Positions 45,058 through 56,130 of a DNA stretch of 64,000 nt are shown in pieces. Location of the stretch: the NCBI RefSeq assembly GCF_024713975.1, contig NC_091097.1:10484361-10548360 (forward strand), in the 5' to 3' direction. How positions within the stretch are numbered: the first letter of the stretch is position 1; every line of letters begins with the position of its first letter. The notes beneath the pieces are model-generated. The model did not search any database and was not told where the DNA came from. It saw only the letters and a list, made by a program, of their open reading frames with translations. A program made the position numbers and the translations under genes. Source of the DNA: Paralichthys olivaceus (taxonomy: Eukaryota > Chordata > Actinopteri > Pleuronectiformes > Paralichthyidae).

Positions 45058-45336
45058 GGTAACACTTTATATTAAGGAACACATATCAACCATTAATTAG
45101 TTTCTTATTAGCATGGTTATTAGAGGCATATTGGCTCTTTATTAGTCATTATAAAGCACGTGTTAATGCCTTGTTCTTAATGACCTTATTCTGCAACTAC
45201 TCCATTGATTAACAGTTTTCCCTTAATAACCTCCTAATTACTGCTTATTGATGCTAAGTAAAAAAAGTTGTATGTGAATTACAATCAAGTGCTTGGATAT
45301 GTTCACTTTGTGTGTACCCTAATATAAAGTGTTACC
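45058..45336. mobile_element. 279-bp MITE with GGTAACACTTTATATTA inverted repeats
   Basis: The left end is ggtaacactttatattaagg and the right end, reverse-complemented, is ggtaacactttatattaggg, so 19 of 20 bases match. The AT-rich interior (repeated attaattagtttcttattag-like segments) encodes nothing. The terminal sequence is one I know from fish non-autonomous DNA transposons. A target duplication is not obvious. Confidence 0.75.
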
Positions 45337-46964
45337 AAACTATTTATGTAAATAGTGCCTCCGCTGCATCTGTTGGGATTATTATAGATTTTTTTAAAGT
45401 ACTTTTAATTCTATTGTTTCAGTGTTCCTTTATCTGTTTTTGTTGTTGTTGCATTGCTGAGAATGATCTGGCTTTTCCATGACTTGCTACTGTTGTACTT
45501 ATATTTTATTTTGAGGCACCTTGTAACTCTGGTTTTGAAAGGGGCTGAAGATATAGTTTATTATTTATTTTTTAGTGTTTCAATGGTTTTATATCATTGA
45601 TTCAGAACAAGCCTTTGCTGGTTCTAGGTGATAAATATGAAACATATTCAGACGCTGTCAAGTTGTCCAATTTTTAATTCTCATCCTGATTCCAGCTTTA
45701 CAGATTTTTTCAGTCATGCATTATTTCCGTGGGAAAACGGTGAAGATGTTGAAAAATGCAGGATCTCCTAGTGTTAAGGAAAGGGCAAAGATGTTATTGG
45801 TTCTTCTCTAACCTATACTGCATCCTTTCACTGAGTTTTGTGAAATCTGGCTAATAAACCGACAAACGGACAGGTGAAAAGAATATCACATTTATGTGCA
45901 CATTCCATTTCAAGGCAGTTTGGTTGAAAAGGCACATTTTAATAATAAAATAGTTTTACACCAGTCACAAATATTTACAACAGTATTCACAAATACATTA
46001 CATAGTTTTCATGTCCATTTCATCACAGGCAGGACTCTATTCCATCTTGCAACATACCTATCTGCAGTCCGTTTTCAATAGCAATTTCTTCCATCTTTAC
46101 TGATTCTCATTAATAAATATAAGGTTTTTCATTTACATACAAATATGCTAAATGTACAGTTCTGATAGGCATCAGGCAAAAAAAATGCCCACAGTCATTC
46201 ATACAAAAGCTTACACGTGAGGAACAAGATAATTTGTCCCCTGCGGCCGGAGCCTGACACGTAATGGCACAGCAAAGGGCCAGGCACAGAGGAGGCCGCA
46301 AACAGAGAGAAGTGCAGAGTCGTTTACAAAGAATAGCGAAGGGACAATGGGCTCAGTGAATGGTGAACGAATGCAATGTCCACATGTAGAGCAAAGCTGG
46401 TCTGTTATTCACACCTCCAGTATCACACTTTCAGTGCACTTCCTGTTAATGTGATCACAGCAGTCTCAGGGTTAACCCTTCTTCAAACACATTCTAAACA
46501 ATAATTTGGAAATAAAGACAGAAGCTGAGATATAAGCTTAAGTGAATATTAGGGATCAGAAAAGAAAAAAATAGAACCAAGCATTAGCGAAACCAAAGTC
46601 AACAAAAACATTCGTCATCATGTTAGTTTGTGCTCATGAAAGTGAAATATCTCGGCTCTGTGACAAATCAGAGCCAAATGTTTCAGTTCTTGCTCCTCCT
46701 GTTCTTTCTTTCCAGTGAAAACAGGTAGAATCCAGTAGTAAAATTAGACATGTATATCTCAAGCCAAGGTGACTGGTTTTTATGATTATTTTGTGAATGG
46801 TAAAATATGAACTGTGGAACAATACATGTGAACTTTAAGGGAATTTAAATGATTTCCAAACATTTGCACCATTTCCTGTTACTTAGGCTTTCAAACACTG
46901 TGGTGGCAGAGAGATGCAGCTCATTCAGAGTGGTCAGTTGTCCAGTCAATCAACAGGCGTCCCA
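45337..46964. other. AT-rich intergenic DNA and 3' UTR of the next gene
   Basis: No coding exon is seen. The 3' UTR of the ICAM-like gene ending at 46965 must occupy the upper part; 46200-46960 shows no repeats and may be UTR. Near 45770-45880 is a weak reverse copy of the 'ccaaggaggttat' dispersed repeat. Confidence 0.4.
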
Positions 46965-49900
46965 CTAAGACAGTTTAGTCATAGGAAACTGCATGTCCCA
47001 GCCGTTGTGAGCTACATTGCCGTTGTGGGTGCTGTGTCTGGGGTTTTTAAGGCTGTAGCGACGCATCTTGGTGTTCTTATAGTAGATCGAGTAGATGAAG
47101 AGGAAGACAATGGAGATTGCAACGACGGTGACCGCCACAAATCCGGCTATGAGGGGCAGGTAGTCCTCTGCAAGGGAAGAAATAAAATATGCAACATATC
47201 AATGTTTTGTTAGTCAGTATAATCTGTTCTTTTTTCATGACATGTGACAATTAATGTGAGATTTTATTATTCCTCAGTTTACAGCTGTTTCTCATTGTCT
47301 ATTAAACAAATGTGCATATGCCCTTCATCATGTACTTTCAGCCATTATCAGAAAGGAATATGGGCAAGTATCTAGTATTTTTATCATTACTTTAAAAAAT
47401 GAAAGTCACTTTTAATTGACCTCTTGATAATAACACGAGATACACAATATTTTTAATAAAATCTACCCACTTCTGCTTTTTGTTATTGTCTTTGTACACA
47501 GCCATCACTGACAAATCAAACGCTACCATTTTGAAATAAATTCTCCTTGAATGGAATTTTTCATATGATACTCAAACTTAATTATTTTTTATCAATTTAT
47601 GCTGTCAAGACCATGATTATATCTACTGGTTATAGCTCGGGTTCCATTTTTCTGCTGACTAATAAAGCATGCTTTCACTAGGGTATCTATCATCGGTCAT
47701 CTATATTTTTAAATGCAATTTTATTTGTTTGCTCTGAATGAGAAAGAAGATTGTAACGGGAGATGTTTGTACCTCAGTGAAAGAATGTTGTTTTATAACT
47801 TGTGTAGGAGGTATAACACATAATTGATTGCATGTCTGAAAGCAGCATTATATTGGTATAGGTAAGAGGTGCATATTTTCTTCTAAAAAGTATAGAATTG
47901 AGTTTTAATTGTTACCCTTTAAAATCACTTCGACCACGTGGAAGGCGGAATCAACGTCATTGGTGGCAGTACAGTTGTAGAGGCCTGCTTCAGACACAGT
48001 GAGCTTGTCTTTGGACACATGGGGCACTTTGTCTGGCCTGTATAACCAACGGATATCTGGAAATGGGTGACCATCAGCTTCACACACCAGCACCTCAGGG
48101 TAACCTCTGAACACTGGGATCTTCTTTGGAAGCTTTATGGTATTGATGACAGGCTTATCTGTTGAGACACAGAGGCAAATAGAGCGGTATGAGGTCAAGC
48201 AATGACCAAAAATGATTTTAGAATATAGAACAAGACGGTGAATATCCTTTGTACATAGCTTGTTTTACAGACGTGAAACTACACACTGTCATTTTTATAT
48301 GATGTGGAATGAGGTGATAAGACGTCCGTCATCACCTCCATCTTGGAGGGACTGCAGACTGCAGAGCACCAAATGTAAACTCACAGTTGACAGTGATGTT
48401 GAGAGGCTCGGACATCATGTTTGGAGGAGACTTTGGTCCGTCGGGTCCCAGGTTCAACTGAGCCTCACATCTGAACTCAGCCCCGTTGTGCGCTCTGTTC
48501 GCAATGATGGTGATGGTGGACGACACAGTAACCGGAGATCTGACCACACTGATGTCACACTTTGTGCTTTTGTCATCCGGACAGCCAGTCACCCGCATTG
48601 AGCCTGATGGACAAATGAACGTTAAAGACAAGACAACAAAAGTAGCAGATGTTTCCTCCGTACTGCTAATGCTTTGTATCTGCACTAAATCCCAATTTCC
48701 TTCCATTTTAACAGTCAGTGTTAGGGATGATGACAGTGAAGCATGACTCTTTTGGGATATCACTTTCTGCCCTGTCGACATAATCCAATGTCTTGATTTG
48801 TCAATTATATATAGTGCACACTGTCGGACTCTCATTTTTGCAGAGTCCTTTCTGCAACACACTACTTTAAAAACAATGCCCTGTTTAAAAAAAGAAAATA
48901 AATCATTATGCGATGGTCAGTGTTAATATTACGACGCTGGCCACAAGCAAATCAATGAGACACTGAGAAGAGTAAAACTACAAGATGCCAGCTGAAGAGG
49001 CAGTTTAGAACTCATTTGTGTTCACACAGCGATTAAGAATGTGGCCATGTGATTGCATTTCTTATCCTTGTTATATGCTGATGGGCTTCAAAATATACAA
49101 CCAGAAAACTGTCAAACACTGAAGCAAATCAGAGAAACCTTGGTTATAAAACCCTGTAGCCACATCAGACTGCTGACTGACAAGCACATTATCAATTCAA
49201 TTAACTCTCACAGTGTGTGAAAATATATTTTACTATAATTAAGTTGGCAGTTTCAGAGTAATATCTTCATTATTAATGGATTATGTTTTACGTTATTACA
49301 ATAACTAATCTGCTGTCATTATATTTGTGAATATTACACAATTTGTCTTTTAAAACAGTCCCTTTTAATCAAGGTGGGATGATGACGTATTTCATGTCAT
49401 CAGCTTCATCTGCTTTCAAATACATTTCAGACAAGCACTGGTGATATTTCCTTGACCTAACTGATAAGGCAGAACATGTGTAAACAAAGATAACCCACCT
49501 CTGATAAGTGGTTGGAGGGTGTCATTTCCTTGATACCACTGCACAGCGAGGTTCCCCGCAGGAGCGACATTGATGATGTCACACTGCAGCTGGAGCTCAC
49601 TGCCCTCCAGCGCGGATGTCCAGTTAAGGACAGGGCGGATGGAGACGCTGTCTGGTGTTTCTACATACGGCACATTTAGTGGAGAGAAACACATATCAGG
49701 ATTAAATCAGGATTTAAAGTTGATGAGAGCAAAAGGACAAAAAAAGTTTTGAAAACATACTGAAGAGAGTGTAGTTTACAGCTTTATGACATGTTCCTAG
49801 TCCTGTAAATGTAGCGATACAAACAGGCCTCGGGTCCCAGTCTTCACTTGTGTCAGCGCTCCAGTTTTCAGCATTAATTACGGTCCCCTGCAGAACCTCC

Positions 49901-50857
49901 CAGTATATCGCTTCGACATTTCTGGCGCTCTCGGATGTGACTCTGCACTCTGCGATCTGGGTTGGTCCCCGGTATGGTATCACCATCCTGTGTGGAGTGA
50001 CTTCGATAGGGCATTCTTGTGTGGCATCTGAGGAGCATAGAGCGAGGAGAGAGACGTGATTTAAAAAACCTTATTCCAGTCCAAGTCAATACACACCCAT
50101 TATCGTAACACAACATTTCCACATCCAAGGCTGATGTTGAATTGGGTTGAATAACCACATATTTGAAAAACAATAGAGGCAAATGTGAGGGGGGGTTTAA
50201 GGAAGGAAGTATCCCTCCCTTAGGAAACTGCACTTGCTGCCTAACATTCTTTGTCCTGGAGCCTGTTGTAGAATTCATATCTAAGTTAAATGCATCACAT
50301 ATTTATTTTCCATGAATTAAACATACAACTAGGGCTGGGCAATAACACAATATCAATACAAGCGTCCAATATATAGCAAAAATAAAAGCCTTGTGAGGAG
50401 TGAATACAGTACTTTAAAATAAGATTTTACCTCCAGTTTAAAATTGCTCTTAAGATGAAATTGGATTGAGTTTTATATCTTTCTGTGTGTTGTTCCATGT
50501 TGTGTAATCAGATACACAGATACTATCAATGTGGTAATGTTACTGTTTTTCCACTAGTGCTGATCTACTCAGTATTATTGTCTTTTGTTCCCATTTAAAT
50601 CACACGGAACATTTAACATGGATATGACTCATTACATCCAGACTTTCCAGTCTCCTCTTTATTTTTAAACTGGGAGTCAGTTCGGGCTACACAAACCAGA
50701 CCAACACACTCCCAGCCTTTTTCCATTGAACTAATCGAGACATTTCAGAGAAAACTGATCTGCTCAACTTACTCGAGTCTGTCCCGTTGCAAAGCGACAG
50801 CAGCAGCTCTACTGTCAAAACCACTGGAAGCAGGCGAAGAGAGTTTAGATCCGTCAT
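46965..50857 (-). CDS. ICAM-like membrane protein, three Ig domains
   Basis: Exons: 50773-50857 (signal, MTDLNSLRLLPVVLTVELLL...), 49761-50027 (D1), 49499-49660 and 48385-48603 (D2 in two halves), 47916-48158 (D3), 46965-47167 (membrane span and tail); 392 residues, all phase-1 joins. D1 has four cysteines and AIYWEVLQ, in which the ICAM integrin-contact Glu is kept but the preceding Gly is not. D2 has CDIINVAPAGNLAVQWYQG, then after the intron an unusual CPDDKSTKCDIS insert with two extra cysteines, then GAEFRCEAQLNLGPDGP. D3 has CEADGHPFPDIRWLY and GLYNCTATN. The span is PLIAGFVAVTVVAISIVFLF, followed by a basic tail YYKNTKMRRYSLKNP, which resembles the human ICAM1 tail (YNRQRKIKKYRLQ). Role as an adhesion ligand is inferred from the family. 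Confidence 0.9.
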
Positions 50858-51061
50858 TGGAACAACTGAGAGGAGCTTTGTTTGTCTGTTTCACTGACTC
50901 CTGCAGGAGCACAACCAGCGCAGACCTGTGGACTTTTCGTTTTTTCGGGGGGGAAAGCTAAGAAGCTAAGAAGTTATTATGGCTGCATGTTCTCACTGCT
51001 CAGTCTGAGCCTGCCCCCTGTCCCGCATCATCACCGGGGAGGAAACCCCTCCCCCTCCAGC

Positions 51062-51104
<43 letters not shown>

Positions 51105-52016
51105 ATACTTCTATCTTAGTGAGGACATTCATCGGCATGATGCATTCCCCAGCCCCTAATCCTAACTCTAACCATCCAAACTAAATCCCTAACCCTAACC
51201 CTTAACCTAAGATAAAGCTAATTCTAGTCTTAACCCCCAAACAGTCCATTAAAGGGGGGGGGGGGGGGTCCTCACAAAGATAGCTGTACAAGAGTACACA
51301 CACGCACACACATCAAAATAACCAACTAAATGCCTAACCCTTACAATCTATATACAATATATTATTGTTGAATATTATGTTTTTATCTGATTCAGTTCAT
51401 TCCTCTTACTCAACCTTTGTCGTCCCCTTTGTTTTTCTTTAAATACGTTGTATGTCGGTCTGTTTATTATTGTTGATTCAGTGTATTAATTACAGTAATC
51501 TGTCACAGCATACCTTAACCTTTTTAATTAAACAACCAGGGGGAGACCGTCGAGAGCCCGAAGGAATTATTATTAGAAAGTAAACTCCCTCCGCCTTGCT
51601 GACTTGGTGTCTTTTTAATTTGAGATTTTTATTTAAAGGGATAGTTCACCCAGAACACTGAAGGAGTCTCAGGAGTAAACAGCATTGCAGCCAAAAGCAC
51701 AAAGTACATTTTGTCTCATTTTAGTAATTTTAGGTGGTTGACATCACTCTGATCCATGATCAAGTGCAACATTTTTCAGTGAGTTTGGTTCTAATTTGTT
51801 ATTTTATGCTATATATACGGGGAGCAACATCATGATTGACAGCTGAGACTGTCTCGCGCATGGTCAAGCGTGTGTATCAGTGGGACCTCAATACTGTAAT
51901 TCCACTCCACGATAACTATATTGCAAAGCAAATCAAAAACCCAAGATAGTCTGGAATGTCTGAAAATGACAATGAATGGTTGTTGAGATATTTCAGTGAG
52001 TGCATCAGGCCCTTTC
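50858..52016. other. Interval between two ICAM-like genes, repeat-rich
   Basis: This should contain the promoter of the gene starting at 50857 and any 3' end of the gene above. I searched the minus strand for a membrane-span exon and found none. The interval instead holds a CA microsatellite (51062-51100), telomere-like CCCTAA motifs, a G run, and pieces of interspersed repeats (aaagggatagttcacccaga at 51636; a partial copy of the 17682-18052 element at about 51835-51960). Confidence 0.6.
51062..51290. repeat. CA microsatellite, telomere-like motif and G run in a repeat unit
   Basis: (CA)n at 51062-51100 is followed by gtgaggacattcatcgg, then degenerate and intact CCCTAA-type units (ccctaaccctaaccctta near 51188-51206), then a 15-base G run (51254-51268) and tcctcacaaagatagctgta. 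The gtgaggac and gtcctcac ends are inverted, so this may be one interspersed element. Confidence 0.6.
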
Positions 52017-52022
52017 TTTAAT
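52017..52022 (-). terminator. Candidate poly(A) signal (ATTAAA) just past the fifth Ig exon
   Basis: ATTAAA on the minus strand lies 12 bases after the in-frame stop (52035-52037) reached if the donor at 52055 is not used. It would allow a short transcript ending right after the fifth Ig domain. Confidence 0.3.
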
Positions 52023-52034
52023 ATGGTTGCTATA

Positions 52035-55000
52035 TTACAGTATATTGACCTTACCTGTCACATCGACACTGGCTGTTTTAGAGACATTTCCTATCCCATT
52101 AAAGGCGTTACACTTGTAGGAGCCCATGTTGTACGGAGTGGCATTGTAGATGAGCAGACGGGACACTCCGTCTTCATTTTCCTCCTTTACATTGGCGGCT
52201 TTGTAATAATCCCACCTATATTCTGGTCGTGGGTTTCCCATAGAGGAGCATTTCAGCCACGCAGTAGAACCCATCTCAACTTTGGAGTCTTCGAGCTCTA
52301 CTATGGGTGAGGGTGGGTCTGCGGACAATTGAATCCAGATCGGTCAGAAAGAAAGCAAAGGCAAATTCACCAGTGTAAAAGACAGAACCTTTCACTCATA
52401 ATTCTCATTAATTTAACTTACACATGACATTAATCTCCACTGTCACATTGGTACTTGTCAGATTGTTTGAAGCTACGATCACGTACAGCCCTGTGTCGCT
52501 TCTTGTTAGGTACTCTGAAAGTTCCACCTCTTCACCATCTTTGTACCACACTGTTTCAGGTTTAGGATAGCCCACAACCGTGCAGTTCAGGTTGAGAGGA
52601 GTGTTCTCCAGTGCAGTGTAAGAGCCTGAACACCACAGCTCTGGTCCATCTGAAAGCGAAATTAAACATTTTGTATTTGTATATGTCAGCACACAAGTCA
52701 ACATAATAGATAACATATGTCTGGTTGTATTTTAGACATTTCAGTGAATAATTGTTACATATTAAATCTTTTGAACAACAAAACCACAACGTAGTAACTG
52801 CAAACACTGCAAAAAAGGACACTCTTATAGAAAATATTGAGAGTTTCAGTATTGTGGTAGATTTGCAATAGAAACTGAATGTGACACTCACACATTACCA
52901 GAACCTGGATTGTTTTGTTGATGATGGAAGCACCTTGGGCCTCAACATAGTACAGCCCAGCGTTCTTCCTGGTCAGAGGGATGCTGGGGTTTATTGGCTC
53001 CCCATCTTTCATCCATCTGAATGAGGGGGTTGGATTTCCTTCCACTGGACACCGACTCTCCAAAGTTTCCCCTTCCAGTACATTAACAATGGCAGAACAT
53101 TGTACTTCTGGTCCATCTATACAGAAGCAAATACATTAAATCACTTTTATACTATTTTGCTTTTATTTACTAGATGAAAAGCAGTAAGAATACAACTGTA
53201 CAGCCTTATTACACTGAGAAACTAAAATGTATTATTGCCAACTGAGAATTAGGGCTGCAGCTGAAAAATATAATTTTCTTACAAAATAAATCTGATGGTT
53301 ACTTTTTTAACTGATGCACTGACTATACATTTAGGCTATAAAACAAAACACTGTGTAAAAACCAAAATACTTACAGTTAACTGTAATATTTATCTCTTGT
53401 GATGACACACTCAGTTGTGGCCCCTCTGGCCTGAGGTCCATGTGTGCCTCGCATCTGAATTTGACTCCATTGTCACGTCTAGTCGGTGTAAAACTGTAGA
53501 CAGATAGCTGATCTCCTGGTGTCTTAATGGGATTGAACGTGCTTGGACTATCTCCTTTGTACCATGTGACAGTAAGATTTTCTATAGGTGCCACCTGTTG
53601 GATTTTACATGTGAGGGTATATTGCTCGTTTTCTCTCATCACACCATCGGAGCCACTGCTGGAGCTGATGAGTATTTTTTCCGGGAACCCTAAAGGAAAA
53701 AGTAGATGTTATCCGCATAGCACACTAGTTTTGGCCCAGATGTGGCCCACACTGTCCCACTGCCACATTGTCATCAAGCCCACACACCGCATGGAATGAA
53801 CCAGATCTGGGCCACAAACTGTATAAGCCATAGCAATGCCACCTATCAACCAGAGGTGCCAAAGGTTGCCCTAAATTTGTTTTTGCCACATGGAGAACTT
53901 TGGGTTCATATCCAGATTACACTGTGCCTAGAGCACAAGGTGTTTGCCAGAAAATGTGCTCTATTGGCATATTAAGGCCACATTTTACATGTCACATATT
54001 TTGCATGTGGGCCTCTTTAGGCTCACATCCATTTGAGGGCCAGAAGTGGCCCATATCCAGATGCTATGTGGGTATGAAACACAATCACAGCGTCTGTCCA
54101 CTCTGTTCTGATTAAGAAAAAGACTTACTGTAAATAACAACTTTTAGTTCCCTACTGCACTGTCCAACTGCCATATTTAAAAAGCACATGGGAGAGATGT
54201 TCCAGTCCGTCAGGTTCTCCACATTCCAATTCAAATGGTTGACCGGTGCTAGACTTTTGCCTCCTTGTGTTGCCTCCCATCCCATTCCCTTTATCTGGGT
54301 CTCTGATGTGCTGCAGTTCACTGAGACAGGGTCTCCATATCTTACCACAACTGCAGGGGGGCTCAGCTCAATGGGACAAGTGGCTTGCACACCTACAGAA
54401 TAGAAGTGCAGGTAAATGTTATGTTTATATACGTGGAACATTTCATTGTATCTTTTACTTCTTTTATATTGTCGACAGGTGAATAAAAGGAGGTTTATCC
54501 CAAAACTGCAGCTCACTAAGGTTTTGATGTATGTCAAAGAAGAGCTTTAGTTATATTATCAAAAGGAGCAATTTTAACCATCTTGATTTTCACAGTTTGC
54601 TATCACCAATAGATTATAACCATTCCTCATTATATTACTTGTACACCAAACATTATTTTCTACTCACAGAACCTATAGTATTAGAAAAGGAAAACTAATT
54701 GTGGCCGCAGTGCCAAAGATAAACTAAATTAAACGTTCTCAATCTAATCCAGTCAGAAATACTCTTTATACAATAAATATATTGTGTTTTCTAATCACAT
54801 ATTGATTTAACCTGAAAACTTTCATTGATGTGCAAACGAATACAGAAATGACCTAATCTAGTTTAATGTGAGAGATGTGAAAAGGACAAATAATATGATA
54901 TATTAAACAAATATATAACTGAATAAATTATGAGGGTGGTGATTATTCATTAAAATTGAAGGGGAACTGCAATTTCACTCTCTGTGTATCTTCATGTACT

Positions 55001-55729
55001 TTGCCCAAAATGACCAACCCTAAGTACTTAAAAACAAAGGTTTAACTTTTAACTTAATATCCAAGATTTTATTTTTAAATACATTTAAAATGTTTCTTTA
55101 ACACAAAACAATGATCAGATACACCTGACCTTTAACAGTTGCTGGTTTACAGTCAATGTGGTGTCACCCCTCTAAATCCTCCCAATAACCAGTGAGAAAA
55201 TAAACATGAGCATTCCTCCAGCTTCTTTTCGAGATGCACAGTGATAAGCAGACTGCACTGTTACAGAAACAGGCTCGTATTTAGAAGAATCAAACTTTTA
55301 TTTTCTAGGAGGTAAGGTTGATAGTATTACGTAATGTACAAACTCTGACATCAAACACATTATTTATGGAATGGTCTTGTTGGTTTATGTGAAACTTCTT
55401 TTTTCTGAAACACCACTTTACTCTCTTTGTCACATGACACCGCTCCCTTCTGGTTTAAGTTAAGTTCTGCACCCCACGTAATACTTTAATGAATGCTGAT
55501 GGCTGCACGCTGCTCTGATGGAGGACAATCGAATATAAAAGAGGTGATAAGAGCGACTTTTACAAAGAGCCCGGTTTATCATGCACGACGAGACACAATA
55601 GATTTTAGGGTCTACTTTACTGCGCACTTTGACCATTGTTCCGGTTAATAAAGTGAGCGCATGCAGCCTACCTGTCGCAGTGAGAATGAACCCCACGAAA
55701 AACGGAACAAGTGATGTTGCCTGACTCAT
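52035..55729 (-). CDS. ICAM-like protein, five Ig domains, no membrane exon found
   Basis: Exons: 55672-55729 (signal MSQATSLVPFFVGFILTAT), 54129-54392 (D1), 53375-53689 (D2), 52892-53116 (D3), 52422-52649 (D4), 52055-52318 (D5), all phase 1. D1 has four cysteines, the N-terminal pattern CPIELSPPAVVVRYGDPVSV and GMGWEATQ, with the ICAM integrin-contact Glu. D2 has CKIQQVAPIENLTVTWYKG. D3 and D4 both begin after YGPE and look like a duplicated pair (CPVEGNPTPSFRW and CTVVGYPKPETVWY). D5 has CSSMGNPRPEYRW and SYKCNAFNG. Five Ig domains match the ICAM1/ICAM3 layout. D5 ends in a good donor (GTAAGG), but no membrane or tail exon is visible before the next gene. If the donor is ignored, the frame adds KVNIL and stops at 52035, giving 457 residues and a secreted product. 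The end given here is that option. Confidence 0.83.
53715..54080. repeat. Interspersed repeat in D1-D2 intron of the five-Ig gene
   Basis: The stretch contains recurring tggcccacat-type words (tttggcccagatgtggccca, ccagatctgggccacaaact, gaagtggcccatatccagat), typical of a fish interspersed element. It fills most of the intron between 53690 and 54128. Confidence 0.5.
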
Positions 55730-55875
55730 TTGATTTGAACAATGTTCCTCCTGTGGTTTAGTCCAGCTCTGCTCGGCTGCTATGCTCTGATCACACTGTC
55801 CACGAAACCAATGAAGTGCATTTAGAGCCGAGGCACAGAGAGAGATATTGTTCTGCCAACACATTCATACTTAAG

Positions 55876-55917
<42 letters not shown>

Positions 55918-56130
55918 AAGCAAGCACACATACACACTCCCACTTGGGTCTGTGTGTGTGTGTGTGTGGGGGGGGGGGGGGGTTGTACATTCATGAGTCA
56001 GACAGTGTTACATAGCCTGCAGTTGTGATGTATTTCTCAGCACATGTGAACACATCAGAATACTCAAATTATATAAATAATATAAGTCCAATAAATTAAC
56101 AGTTATGCCACTTATATATTAAAATATGTC
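55730..56130. repeat. Upstream region of the five-Ig gene with simple repeats
   Basis: A CT-rich tandem of ctctctttctctct units lies at 55876-55917, about 150 bp upstream of the ATG, followed by a GT run near 55950-55967 and a G run of about 15 at 55968-55982. The promoter should be near here, but I cannot name a start site. Confidence 0.6.

Noticed and set aside
46965-55729. Joining the two upper ICAM-like genes into one nine-domain ICAM5-like gene
   Set aside because: The lower gene has its own ATG, signal peptide and an N-terminal-type D1, so two genes are simpler. Read-through splicing is kept as a finding because the upper gene lacks a membrane exon.
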